From Anaeramoeba flamelloides (lineage: Eukaryota > Metamonada > Anaeramoebidae): 64,000 bases of DNA. Both the position numbers and the translations under genes were made by a program. The stretch is taken from positions 9,052,001-9,116,000 of the forward strand of contig JANTQA010000047.1 of assembly GCA_027625915.1 (NCBI GenBank), written 5' to 3'. Under the pieces are notes generated by a model, which saw only the letters and a program-made list of their open reading frames with translations, searched no databases and was not told where the DNA came from. Shown piece after piece: positions 10,750 to 24,900 of the stretch (its first letter is position 1; every line of letters starts with the position of its first letter).

Positions 10750-13700
10750 TTAGGATCTTTCTTTTCTTCAAAATTATCTCTAAAACTCCTTAAATTTTTG
10801 AACACTAAAACCGTGAATAGTTGGTTTTTAGAAAAAAACATAATTGGGTGGTTTTTAAATTTTTTAGCGCAGCATTCGCCAACTGCGATTAAAATCCAAT
10901 TGCTGCAAACCTTATCGATAATGATCGAAAATATTAAAAGTGAAAAGTCAATTTATTTCTTACTTTCCAACAACCACATCAATTCAATTATCACTCACCA
11001 GTTTGATTTTTCCAATGACGAGGTTCTTGCATATTATATTTCCTTTTTAAAAGCTTTATCGTTGAAAGTCAACAACAAAACAATCAAATTATTCTATAAT
11101 TTAAACACAAAAGAAATGCCATTGTATTCTGAATCGATCAATTTCTTTAACCATCCAGAAGGAATGATTAGAATTGCAGTTAGGACCATTACCTTGAATG
11201 TTTTTAGAGGTATTTTATTCACAATTTCTTTTTTATTCTCTCACCATCTATTTTTTTGTTTTTGTTTTTGTTTTTTTCACACCCAGCAATCTTTCTTTTC
11301 GTTTTTTTTATATTTCTATTTTTAATTTATTACCACAAACAAACAACTTGCTTTCAACTCCATTTAATTAAAACCAAACAAACGGATTAACCAACCCCTT
11401 ACCAACCATTTAACAAACAACACAATAACCAAATCAACCCAAACCAATCCACAAACTACTTATCGAATCTTTACAAATGTAATTCAACACAACAAAAGTG
11501 GATTTTAAACCTTCAAGAGAACTAATATTAAATGCAAAAAAGATTCCTTACTTTATCAACCTTGTTTGGTTTATAAGAACAAATTGCTTATTAATTGAAG
11601 AGGAACTACAAGCAAAAATAATTAACCCAAAGTAACAACTTTTTTATTCTTATTTGTCCTTTGCTTTTTCAATTCAAAAAACTCTAAAAATAGAGACGGC
11701 GTGTATACGCTGTGTATTTGAAGCAAAAGAAATTGAACATATTTTTCATTCATCTTTCCAAAAAAAAAACTGTTAAATAGATCTTTACAAATTTAAACGC
11801 TTTGTCAGATTAAATCTTGTTTGCATTTTGATTTCGCCGTGGGAATGGAAATCTTAATGATTTCTGTAAACCTTCTTTTTTTGGTTGAATGACACTTTTA
11901 TTGAATGTATTGTTGTAAAAAAAAAATTAAGGCAATGAAAAAAAGGGTGTTATAAGCTTTTTTTTGAAAATATAATTATAAACAAGAGTAAAAATGATCA
12001 ATATTCACCAAAATTTTTAAAAGTTAATAAGAATTCAAATGAGGATTGAAACCTTTTTAATAATTAAAGCATGGATGGTATCTAATTTAGATTATCTTAA
12101 TTTTAATTTCATCAAGAACCGAATGGACTATCCGTATTTTGTGCTCTCTGTGAGTTGGAATACAAGGCTGTAAGATAACAAAAAAAATCCGATTTAAATT
12201 GATTATTTGTCGAAGGAAAATCAAAATACTACAAATTTTGTTTTTTTTTTTGGATTAGGGATTCATTTTATTTAATGATCCAAAGTTTTTTCGAAATTTT
12301 GCAACATTTCAAAACAAATTTAAAATCCATTTTGTTTGGCTCTTGTTGAATTTATCCACTAGTTAATTTAAAAGTATATTTATACCCCTACCTTTAACTC
12401 GATAATACCCGAATATAATGTGGAATGGAATTAACGATAAGCAGAGACTTTTTTGTATTTTCGAACCTTTTAAAGGTAAATTTCACATTTGGTTTGCCGA
12501 AAATAAGGTTTTTCATCAAATGAAAAAAATTTTCGAAAAAAACCCGAAATTTTAAATTTTAACAAGATTTCTATTATCTTATCATTCTTTAAATCCAATA
12601 ATCCACGTTGTAGATATAGAAGTAATCGCCACTGTCCATAAAATTCGAATAATCGTTAAGGGGGTAAGTACATTTTTCAAATTTTGAGTGCCATCATTTA
12701 TGTAAAAATGAATTTTTCAAATCATTTCTTTAACCAAATATATCAATATTTTAATAAATACGGAAGTGGAATATCTCCTAGTATAATATATTTTCATACC
12801 AACAAAAAATTACAATCAAATAAATGGAAAAGATCGATCAAAAAAAAATAAATAAAAATCATTTATTTCTTGATCTTATCTGTAACATTTGATACAATTA
12901 CTTCTTCTTAATTTGATTTTATTTTTAATTCTTCATCGAAATACTTTTGTTTGTAAAATTATTGAGAAACAAATTACTGTTTATTTCTAAAGAATTTCTA
13001 AAATGAATTTTAGATCCCTATTTTCATTTAATTTATCTAATTCTAGTTTGTGTTCAGAAAATAGGATATTTATTAAATTCCTCTTCAGAAATAAAGATTT
13101 ATTGGACCTATTTGTTTGATTTAATAATTATTTATTTTTTAAATTAAATTGGAAACTCAAAAAAATTCAGAATCTGGTTGAAATTTTTTCTAAATTTTAC
13201 TTTTATTTTGGGTTGAATCTTTTGTAACTGTTTTTTGATTCCAAGAATTCAACCCCTTTATTTAAAAAATTTTTAATACTATTCTTTATTTTGGTTTGGT
13301 TTGATAAAAATATTTGAAAAAAGAATTTTGAAAACAAATTTGCAAAAAATATTTTGTAAATAATCAATAAATAGTAACGGGGCGAGAAATTCAAGGTTAT
13401 AAATTGTTTGTCTTCATACAAATTAAGAACGCAAAGAAAACCAATCTTGGAAAATAGATTTTTATCGAGTTTTTCTTTTTTCATTTTTGATTTCAACAAA
13501 TTTATTTGGAAAGGTGATCTTTTGTGTTTGGTTTTCTAAAAGAAAATATTTGTTTCAAAGACACACCTTCTCGGGTCTATTTTTTTTGGTATACTGTTTG
13601 ATTAATTTCACTCATTCCCATAAACACATTTCTAGATCCATAACCAAAAATTCAAACCAAAAAAATTTTAATCAAAAAAAAAAATGAGAAATTAAAGATT

Positions 13701-15962
13701 CAACTCTGAATTACTTTGGGTTTGTATTCTTTTTACAAATAAATTAGCAAATGATGTTATGGTTTCAAAGTTTCAATATCTTGTGGCACTCAAAAAATAT
13801 TTTTCAGTAAAGTTCACACAATTAAAAATTTTCAAAATGGTAAAATGTACTTACTTTCCTAAAAGTAGATTGTCTTAAAAATCAAAAAAAATTATTTTTG
13901 TAGTAAACAATATCGAATATGAGTAAAAAGTTCATTTTTTTAGGGGCAATACATATCTTGTAAATTCCATCTTTCAGAAATAATCCTTAATGATTTTGAT
14001 TTTATTTTAAGAAAATTAAACTTGCTATTTTTTCTTTTAGTAAAAATAAATAAAAAGTATTTCTAAACTTAAAAGAGGAGGATAGAACTTTTTCATTCTA
14101 TCAAAAATAAAAGTTTTCAAGTTATCAATCCACGGAAAATATTCTCAAAGTTTAATCGGGATTACTGTGAGAGTACTTGGGAAAAACTCTATTCTTAATA
14201 AGATAAACTAATTGTGAAAATGATTAATGTTGAAATTTGCAATTTTTAATAGTAAATCTTAATAGAACCTGTAAAATTCATTTTTTATAAAATTAGCATC
14301 AAATGTCAAAATTAAGGATGAAATGTCCAAACCTAAAGATATAAAAGTCAAATTAATAGACCATGAAAAATTTATTTTGAAAAAATCGTTTAAAATGTCA
14401 AAGAAAAAAATAGTGATAATTCTTCATTTTCGGGTTCTATTAAGATTTTCTATTAAAAAAAAGTATTTTGTTTTTACAACAATCAACTTGAACAATCATA
14501 GTGAAATTGAAATGAAGACAAAAATCAAAAATAATCAAAATATTTTGAAAAAATCAATATTATTTCCAAATTTCAGGGAAAACATATTATTATTATTCTC
14601 TAAACTGTTTTAACTGTTTCAAAAAATTGGAAAATTGTGTTTATTGCTCAGGGTTTAGCGCCAAAAAGCACCCAATCTGTTAAAAAGAGAATTCTGAATT
14701 GACTAAATTGAACTTCTAATCCCAAGGGTAAATAAAAACAATCTATAAAAGCATTTAAAACTTCATTTTATTTTCAAAAATACTGTTGAACTAAAGAGTC
14801 TCTAAAAAAAAAAGTAAAGAAAGAAAAAAATGAAGAATAAATAACGAAGAAAGAATTTAAAAATTGATAGGGGGAATGTTTAGAGTTATTCGGATTGTGA
14901 TGAATTTATGTGAAAATATTATCCATATTCATTTCTATTTGAGATCTTTTTTTCTTTATAGCCAGTTGAATGATATCGACCAAAAAATATTATGTGGTAA
15001 TGTCATAAATTTCTTTTATGCCCATTTTCTTCAGCTATTCATTTGTACCTTCATTAATGACAATCCTAAAAATCAAAATCCTTGATTTTTTTAAGGTCTC
15101 TTTTCTCTTTATTTTCTGCCTTTTCATATTTTTTACATTCTCATATATGAAGTGATCAACATTTTCAATTTTTTTCCTACAATATGTGAATATTTTAGAA
15201 TCAAAATTTGAATTTTAGTTTAATAAGAATAACAAAAACAGCAAATAAAATTAAATTCATCATAATTAATATTTTTTTTTTTTATTTCATTTCATTTTTA
15301 ACATTTTATCTTTATCTCTATATTTGTATTTTTTTTTTTTTTTTATGAACCAATATATTTAATAAATCACTTTTAGATGTTTAGACGATAAACTATTTGC
15401 GCAATTAGATGATTTTTATTACTTGGAAGATATTTTCAATTTACAAATATCTGAACTAAACTCTACACTATCAAACAATTTAAGAAAAAATCTTTTTGTT
15501 CCAATTTTTATTAAAAGCTTTATTGATGATCCAATTGAAAAAAATCAACCTTTAATGATTAGTGAATTTGATTATCTCAAAAGGAAAAAAATCATTAAAA
15601 AATCTTTTTCAGATAAAAAATCAACTGACAATCATGAAAACAAAACAACAACAAAACATAAATTAAGTACAGAAATTGAAATACCAAAAAAATTGAAAAA
15701 TAAAAAAGAATTTATTTCTACATCTTTAGGTAATAACCAACAAAATAAAGATTTACAAATAGAAACCAAAAACAAACTAAAATATGATTCAACTTTAAAT
15801 AAAGAATTTGATTGGAACGACAGTACTTACTTTGATTTCACTGACAATGAAATTATTGTACCTGAAAAAAAAAAAGTTTCTGTAAAAAGACCGGTAATAT
15901 TTTTTTTTCGTTTTTCACTCTTTTGTTATTTCTTTTCTTTTTTTTTCTTTTCTTTTCTTTTC

Positions 15963-15993
<31 letters not shown>

Positions 15994-18900
15994 TTTTTTT
16001 GATTTATTTTTATATTAAACAGGTTTGTTGTAATTAAAAATTAAATCTAGTGTAGATTTTATCAATATAACATAAATTAATATAAAAATAATATTTTCAT
16101 TTAATCGATAATTTTTAACTAAAAATTGTTTTTTTCATTAATATATTATTTTTACGAAAAAAAAAAACCAAGTTAATAATAATATACCAAATCACCGAAA
16201 ATATCTAAATTCGTGAAAAATTCGTGAAAAATTCTCAATATTCGATAAAAAATCTTAACTATATTTCAAAAATTATGACTCACTTTTTTTAAAAGTTTTT
16301 AATTTTATTTTTTTTTTTAATTTACAATATATCAGGTTTTTATATGTTTGGAATCATTTAAACGTAAATCATTAATCAGATTTGATTATTAGTTGTTCTT
16401 CTTTAATACTAAAGAATATATATTTTTTTTTCTTCAAGATATTATTTCAGAAATACAAGGAAAAAAATAAATTCTGAAAATTAAAGTTAGCCAAAAGTAC
16501 AAATTGGATTTCAGTTATACATCTTTTATAAATTATTTTTTCAAAGTTATCATAATTTTATACAAATTAAGAAAAGATAGCTATTAAACTCATTAAGATT
16601 CGAATACCCCCTTTTTTAAAATTATCGACTTTTGAAAAAAACAACTATTTTTTGGGGGTATTTTTTTATTGAAATTATTTGCAATGAATGAATTTTATAT
16701 TAAACATTAAGTAAGAAAAAAGAATAAATGTTGGAACAATTTGCAGAAAAAAAACCGGGAATGTATATAAAAACTCAAACATGGAAAAAAAATAAAAATG
16801 ATAAAAAATATTCCAAAAACAGAAAAAAAATCATAATTTCAATTTAAATTTAACGTTATCTTTTGATTGAAATATTTGATTTTATTCCAAAATTGAAAAA
16901 ATATGATTCTTTTTAGGCTATTAAAAAAATAAATTAAAATAATATCTCCACTAAATCAAATATAAATATCAAAAATTTTACAATTAAAAATGAAAAAAAT
17001 ATTACAGAAAACTTTTAATTTTTTTTTTTCAATTCCTATTAATATCTAATAAAGTTGTAAAACTCTTTTAAAATTGTTATGTAGAATAATGTTTATTATG
17101 CGAGTGTATTTCAAAAATACAAAATTTAGATCTTTTTTTTTTGATTTTGTTTTCCGGGTTATGTTGTAATGTGAGTAACAATTTTTGAAATGGAGTTTAT
17201 TTCCAATTTGAATGTGTTTGTAATATTTTTATTCTTTTAAATGTTTTAAATGTGTCAAAAATTTGTGGAAGTTATTATTACTTTTAAGGACTAAGGACTA
17301 TCTAAAATAATGCCATTATTAGGGGCCTGTTGGTTAAAACACTGGTCACTTATTTCCTTTATCTCTTGAGATCCCGAAGAACTCTTAATTTTCAAATTTT
17401 TAGGAATTTTAGAATTTTTCATGATCAGATTCTCTATTGTAAATTGGTACTCTAAATCAAAACCCAACCATTTTTGTTCTAACTCAATTTTTTCAGAGGT
17501 TTTTTATTGGAAACTAGATAATACTTACATTAGAAAAATAATGGGCTGTCGTTTTAAGTAACAACTTACAATAGAGAATCTGATCATGCAAAATTCTAAA
17601 ATTCCTAAAAATTTGAAAATTAAGAGTTATTCGAGATTTCAAGAGATAAAGAGTGCATTTTCGCAATGTTTTGACACATATTCCACTCGTAATGTCCTTT
17701 TTTTTAGATATTCCTTAAATGAAAGAATCATTTAATCTGGTAATGAGAGAATTTTTTAGTGACTAAATTTGTAACTTCCAATTCAAACAGTGTCTAAAAG
17801 ACATATAGTCATTAGAAGTATTTGAAACTTAATTTAGTTTTTTAAAAAAAAAGTCTCAAAAAAATGAAGAAATTACAAAAAAAAAAAAAAGAAAAAAAGA
17901 GAAAAAGATAAAAATAATTGATGTGAGGAACTGAAAGTCTTTTGATTCAAATGTATTTGTGTGTATTGGGTTAGGGGGTGATAGTTAGTTTTGAGCTCAT
18001 TTTTCCGAATAGCATGTTGAGTGGCATTGGTCAAAAAGTATTCCATAGTAACATCATGGATTTTTTTTTTGTTCATTTTCCTCAATAATTCATCTGTATT
18101 CTCTTTTACTAATTTTGACTTTTTGTTAATGAAAATATTTTTATATGTGTTAATAAATTTTTTTATTTAACATTTAATATCTCTTGAAAAGAAAAAAAAT
18201 AAGATATTTCCAAAAAAGTGGGGCATTTTTTTTTACATTTCATAAAAAATCATCTTTGTTTGTGGATGTATTCATTAATTGATGATATCAAATGAAGTTT
18301 AATATTAATACCAATTGAATAAATGGCTAAGGTATTTATTTCAAAATATGTTGGATGAAATATTTCCAAAAAATGAAGAAAAAAAAAAATGAACACTTTT
18401 TTTGGTGAAAACAATGTACAACCAATTTCAATGCAAAACTGGAAAGATGGATTGGGCACAAATGATTTTTTAAGCAATAAACTGTAGTTATATGTTTTCA
18501 ATTCTATTTGAAATTTTGTTGAGATTAAACAAGTTATGAAAACGGTTTTTTCAATCAAAAAGAAAATAATAAACACGATTTTCACCACTAAAAAATATCA
18601 GATAAAATCGAGATCAGAAAATTTAATATCTTTTATTTATGTAATACAATACTAAGAAACAAATTGAATTATTATCAAGAATCAATAAATGGTAGTTAAT
18701 GATTTTGAATGTTTAAATACTTTTTTGAAGATTGAGTTTAAAAGATATATTTTAAAATAAATTTGCCCCACTTTATTGGAAATAGCTTATATATATATAT
18801 ATATTTATTAAATGATAAATATTTGAAATAAGATAAATTCAAAAAAAAAATCAATTGTTTTTGTGTTTTTGTATATTGTAGATTTCACAATAAAATCAAA

Positions 18901-21900
18901 ATTATAATTGTTTCATGTTCATACATATGAAATTATTATTTTTCTATTCAAATCTTTTAATTGTTATCCTTCTTCTCTTTTTTTTTTATTTTGATAAATT
19001 TTTCTAGAAATATTTCCTTCTTTAAATAAACAAATAAATAAAATTTCATAATTTTGCAATTTAATCGATCATTTACTTTTATTCTTATTATTTTAACAAA
19101 TAATAATAAAAAAAAAAAATAATAATAATAATATAATCTCTATAGAACTATTGCTCCCAAATATTATCCTTATGTTTATTATCACAAATATTCCATGTGA
19201 TTAATTGTTCAGAAATAATTGTACCATTATTAACAATATTATTAAACCCAGAAAGTGATTTTGAAAAGGTTTTAGAACGAAGTGATCTGGAAACAGAGGA
19301 AGCAAAAAAACAAACAAAAGTAAATAAAATTATTAATAAAAATGATCCATTATTTCAAATTACACTTTCAGGAAACGATATTTTTGATGAACAAAAAAAC
19401 GATAAAGATTTGAAAACTTCTATATTAATTGTTGATTTTTCTCATGAATTGATAAACAATGTTATATCTAATGTAGTTAACAACGTGAGAAGGGGCGTTA
19501 ATAATAAAAATAATGAGAATAAGAATAAGAAGGCGAAGAAGAATAAAAAATATGAAAGTTTACTTTTCAAGAACGAAAAGGCTGAAAATAAATCTGAAAT
19601 GGATTTATTTATACAAGAAATCGAAAATGTAAATGAAAAGGAAAAAGAAAAGGAAAATGAAGAAGAAAACATTAATGTTATTCGTTCAAAAATTATTTCT
19701 TTTTTTGATGATCAAAATGAAAGAATTGTATTTTTTACTTTATGCTTTTTTTATTCCATCTGTAAACAAAAAAGTAAGTTTATAAATTTTATTTTGTTAT
19801 TATTCAGTTTATTTTATTTTATTCACGAGATTGAAAACCAACTTAACAAAATTTGTCCCAACAAATAAATATCTTGTTTTTTTTTATTTATTTTTTTTCA
19901 ATCCTTTATTATCCAAAGAAAATAGCAAACCATTACTTGAATGCATTGATGTTTTTCCAGCAAAATACAGAGGGTCCCAAAAATTGCTTGAGGAATTAAG
20001 CGTTTTTGATGAAGAGTTTGAAATTAAAACAAAATTAATAAATCCTCCTAAACATCAATTTTCATTATTCACATTTAATTCTCCAAAAAAAAAAAACAGA
20101 AAAAATAATAATCAAGAAAATAACAGCAATGAAACAAATCCAGAATATTCTTTTTGGGTTGTTGAAAAAATTTTAAATATCTTTTTAAAAAAACAATATT
20201 ATTGCTTTGTAACCTTGCAAGTTTGTATCAAATTATTATTAGAATTAGTTTATGATTATCATAAATCCCCTCCATACCTAACAAAAAAACACTCCAAATT
20301 ACTTGATAAAGCTTATTTATTATCAATAAAAAAAGTTCAACATTATATCGAAAAAAACCCAATTGGTAATTTATTTATGGATTTGTTTCAAGACGAATAC
20401 GAAAAATCTTTACGATATTTTATTAATTTTGAAAAAATCATTAGTGATCCAGATTTATTAATTGATGTTCCAGAATCTCCATTTTCTGGTGTTGGTAAGT
20501 TTATTTTTTTTTTTTTTTTTTTTTTTTTTTTCATCTCTTTACTAATAATAAGTAAAAATGTTATTACTTGATACTTTTTTAAGTTAATTTTTTTGAAAGG
20601 GTGTTTATTTAAACACCTAAATGCTAATCATTATAATTTTTTTTGTACAAAATTTTGAAAATTAAATATTTTATCAGATTTGGAAATTGATATTAAAAGA
20701 AAAGAAACTGAATAATCTTGAAGAATTCAGAAAATAGCCTGAAGGATTAGCGTCTACCAAAGAGAAGCCTAAGATTAAAGTATGTTGTTATTGGGTTTAA
20801 ATCACATTAGTGCAGCCATGGTTCAAATGTCTCTAAAAATCGATTAGTCAAAAAGTAATATTTGTTGATCTCATTCAATTAAAAATGATACATTGTATTA
20901 GTAAAAAACCCAACAATTTTCGTAAAAAAATCTGCATTTCGCCACAAATTTAAAGGTTGAATTATCAATCTAAAAACTCCAAAGTTGTAAAATATCTTTC
21001 TTAAATTTGTGGCGAAATGTAGATTAATTGATCTAAAAAATTCAATTTTTTTAAAACAATTAAATAATAAAACCAATAGATTCTTTTGACCAATTATTTC
21101 TCAAATATTGAAAATAATTTGATGATGTGAAATTAGCTTTATAAAAAAGGAAACAAAACTAATCAGTCTTTGGGTTTTTATGTTGATTGCGTATTGAGTT
21201 AATCTTTGAGATTGAAAAAATAGTGACTTTTGGAAGTTCTAAATATGAATTATTAAATACCTGTAATAATATTATTTGGGATTTCTATTTTTAGATTTGA
21301 AAAAGGAATGAAAAAAAAAATTTCCAAAATGAAAATTTTTTTGTAGTAATCATTAGTAAAAAACGTAAGAATTTATTGTGTAATAAGATTTATAATAGAT
21401 TTTTTAGAGTCACAGAAACTATTTGAGCCCAGGGCACATTAATACCATTTACTCTCAATTACAACATACTTTGATTATAGAAAAATCCATGGTGACGCTA
21501 ATCCCTTAAGGGGGATTTATGAGAACTAACATGATTTTAATTTTGCAAGGAATCAATTCCAAATCTGTTAATTTCCAATTTTGGAAATTGTAATTTCAAT
21601 AATAGAGTTTAGATTGAATCTCAACAACTTGCTTTTTCAATAGATTCTGTATTTGGGGGTTAAAGCCTAAAACAAAAGATAACGAATCTAAGTTTAATTT
21701 TGCAAAGTGTTTCTTGAGTGAGAAAGTAAAAAGATGAGAAAACTAAAATTAGAATTTTCATGTCTTTAGGTATAAAAAAACAAGGATATGAAAAGTCCAG
21801 AATCCTTTTTTGATCCCTTCTCAAATTGATCAATACTCTTCATGTTTAAAAAAAAAGAAGGAAAGTGTACTGAAAATTTGAATTCGATTTCCAGAGAAAA

Positions 21901-24900
21901 TTCATGAAAATACCTTCAAGAAATCAACTTGAATTCGGAAACACTGGATTTGAAAAAACATGAAGATTCTACAAAACTTACTCTCAAAAAAGGTTGAAAA
22001 AGAGAAAAAAAAATAATTTTTACAAACCAAATTTTTTATTTTTGTTTTATTATGCTGATTTAAATTGACAAAAAAAAACTTTAAAACAAAAACATCAAAT
22101 GTCTTTCCAAGTTCTTCGCACTAATAGCCGAAAAGAAGAAATTATATTTCAATGCTTTTTGAAAAGGCAAACCACAGAAATCACAGAAATCACAGAAACC
22201 TAAATCTCAAATTTTGATAATTTTTTTAATTTTATTTCCAACATTTCAATTCAGTCAGTTTGGTGTTTTAAAAATTCTAAATTAGTGATACATGGTATCT
22301 GAAAAATATCAAACTTTGAAATTATTGTAAACGAGAAGTTTTTATATTTGGGTTTGAAAATAAATCGATTCACTGTACGGCTTTCAATAGGAGCAAAATA
22401 TTGCTTTTTCATACCCCATAAAATACACAATTTTTTTTATTAAAAACTTGTTTGTAGTCAATAAGAAAATAAATACAATTTTTTTGGGGAAGATTAAGAA
22501 TATTTGGTTTAAATGACTTAGATATTTTCAAAAAAGTGAAGTGTTTTATTTTTACATTTCATAAAATATTCTCCTTTGAAGTGGATTTATCCGTAAATGG
22601 CAATATCAAATTAAAATGAAAAATATTAATACTTGATTGGACCAGAATCAATGGTATTTATTTTAAAATATGTTTATTAAAATATTTCTAAAAAAATGAA
22701 AAAAAAAAAATTGTACTTTTTTTGGAGAAAACAATGCATGACCAATTGTAATAATAAACGGGAAATATGCCAAGGACACAAATGTTTTTTTTTAACAATA
22801 AAATACACTTGTAAGTTATATATTCTATTGGAAATTTTGTCAATATTTACTCTTTTAGGAAAACGATTATTTCGATCAAAAAGAAAAAAATAATCACCAA
22901 TTTTCACCTTTAAAAAATATCCTATAAAATCCAGATCAGAAATTTTTAATATCTTTTATTTATGCAATGTCATACTAACAAACAAATTGAATTATAATTA
23001 AAAATAAATAAATGATCGTTAATAATTTTGTATATTTAAATGGTTTTATTAGAATTAAGTTTTATAAAGATATTTTAAAATAAAATTTTCCCACTTTTTT
23101 TGAAATAGCCAAGATAAAGGTTTTTGATATTTAAAAAAAAATAATTTATTGTTTATTGTTGAAGGGTGGTGGTGAAATAAACTCTTTTTCAGTCAAATGG
23201 GCCTAGTTTTATTGAAGAAATAAAATAAATTCTATGAGTTTAATCCAATATTCTTTTAAAAGTAAAATTTCAATTTTTAGATCAGAATCATTTTTTCTAA
23301 ATTAGTCAATTTTTTTTATTATTTTCATAGATTTTTATTTTCTTTTTTTTTTTTTCCTTCTTTTTATTTTATTTAAGAAAGTCAATTTGAAAAAAAATGT
23401 TTAAAACTCCAAATTAACATTAAGAAAATTGAGCCTTTGTAATTTTTATTAAAATTCAGACATTTACTATGTAAAAAATCTTATTGTCTATAATTTTAAT
23501 TTTTTCAAGAACTTGAGAACTTTGCACGAGACGTTCCAATGATCAAGGGCCCAAAAATTTTTTTTTACATTTTATTTTTTTGGAAAATTTATCGTTTATT
23601 AAGGTATTTCTTTAATGAATATTAATTCTAATCAAGAAGATTATTATTTCTCTTATTTCTAAACAATCTTATGTTAGGTTGATTCTTAGAAAAATTGAAT
23701 TTTTCATTTTTAGTTGATCATCCCTTTGAGTGAAATGGAGTTTATTAATAATTATCTGCTTATTATTATTTATTCAAAATGTATTATTTAAACCACTATA
23801 TTTATTAAATTTTGAGAAAAAAATTAAAATTTAGTTTCAAACTTTATATTAACAATTCAAAAAAAAATATAAAATAAATTCCTCTAATTTGTGCATGAAT
23901 TAAAACATAATTTAACTCTTTATGAAGAAATTTGGTTTAAAAAAAATTTCAAATACGGTTAAATTTTTTTTTCCATAAAATATTAAATAAATGAAAGTTT
24001 GGCTTATTTGAAATTTAAATACAAGTAATTAAAAGTTAAATATTACTTATTAAACAAAAAGCAAAAAACACATCTCTCTGGGACAATGATTCCCAAAGAT
24101 TTGTAAAATTTTGAAATTTTTTTTGGATTTCAATTTTTTTTTTTTTTTAACAGATTTTCCAAGTTGCTTATACTCTTTCTTTTCTCTTCAATTTTTCTTT
24201 TTCCATTTCTCTTTTTCCATTTCTCTTTCCTATTTGTTATTTATTTATTTTAATATATATTATTTTTTTAAATAATTAGATCTATCAAAAAGGAGGGCCT
24301 CTGGGGATGTCGAGCAAACTTTAAAAAATTTCCAAGTATTTTTTATGCTGCGTAGACTAAGAAATAATCTGTTGGGTAAAAAGGAAACCAATTTGCCCTT
24401 AAAAGAGTCAGAAAATAAAACCACATTTAAAATTTCACAGCAAATAAAATCTACACATAAAAATATCATTCCATGTTACATAAACGAAACACAACGGGTT
24501 CAAAAAGTCAGTCAGAAATATTTAATGGTTGAAAATTCACATTTTTTGCTTTTAAAGCCAAACCAATTGGATCATGGGAAAACTGCAGTCATTAAATATA
24601 AATGGGATGTTCGAAATATTGAATTTACTCAGGCTGAAAACAAAATAATCAAATTCCAGATCTTAAAAGGGAAAAAGCATTTAATTAAAAAAACAAAAAA
24701 ATTGGAAACCAAAAGATTAGTACAATCTGAATTTCTTCTTTACTTTGGTAAAAAAATTCATTGTAACGCTACAAAAAGAGAAATAAATGAAGAATTGAAT
24801 TTAATTCATTCAAAAAAACTTGCATTGTTAAAAAATCTACTTGAGTCAGAAATGAAAGAATTAACCCAAAAATTTTCTTCTTCAAAAAAAATTGATTTTA

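Larger units (their letters stand above)
11632..15376. other. CLEC16A intron 4, 3745 bp
   Basis: Donor GTAACA follows exon 4 and acceptor TTTTAG precedes 15377. It contains the 1 kb dispersed repeat (12830-13885), an antisense LINE fragment (14850-15200) and, at about 12405-12558, a forward open stretch of some 50 codons (with [20 protein letters not shown]) of unknown origin and slightly higher GC. A 96-codon frame at 14323-14613 is Lys/Ile-rich and looks fortuitous. Confidence 0.75.
15894..19145. other. CLEC16A intron 5, 3252 bp
   Basis: Starts GTAATA with a long TTTTC-rich tract (about 15900-15995) and ends TATAG before 19146. It contains a 440 bp hairpin element (17283-17720), a LINE 3' fragment (17870-18200) and a family C MITE (18201-18789). 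The stretch 16020-17280 holds only AT-rich sequence. Confidence 0.75.
20495..24279. other. CLEC16A intron 7, 3785 bp
   Basis: Starts GTAAGTTTA followed at once by a T run of about 27; ends AATTAG before 24280. It holds the family P element (20740-21510), a family C MITE (22517-23113) and a family B end (23169-23345). The stretches 21511-22516 and 23346-24279 show only AT-rich sequence, with a pyrimidine-rich tract near 24165-24240 before the acceptor. Confidence 0.75.

Noticed and set aside
10669-10820. Reading the CLEC16A frame straight through the 124 bp intron 2
   Set aside because: The read-through segment is a Lys/Phe run from an A/T tract; splicing at 10697-10820 restores FFDWFLEKN, which matches the family.
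14323-14613. Open frame of 96 codons within CLEC16A intron 4
   Set aside because: Lys-rich composition without motif; the intron is otherwise repeat debris.
17941-18110. Plus-strand protein-like translation of the repeated segment (also at 14955-15085)
   Set aside because: The minus-strand translation aligns better between copies and with the LINE C-terminus, so the plus-strand reading is a shadow.
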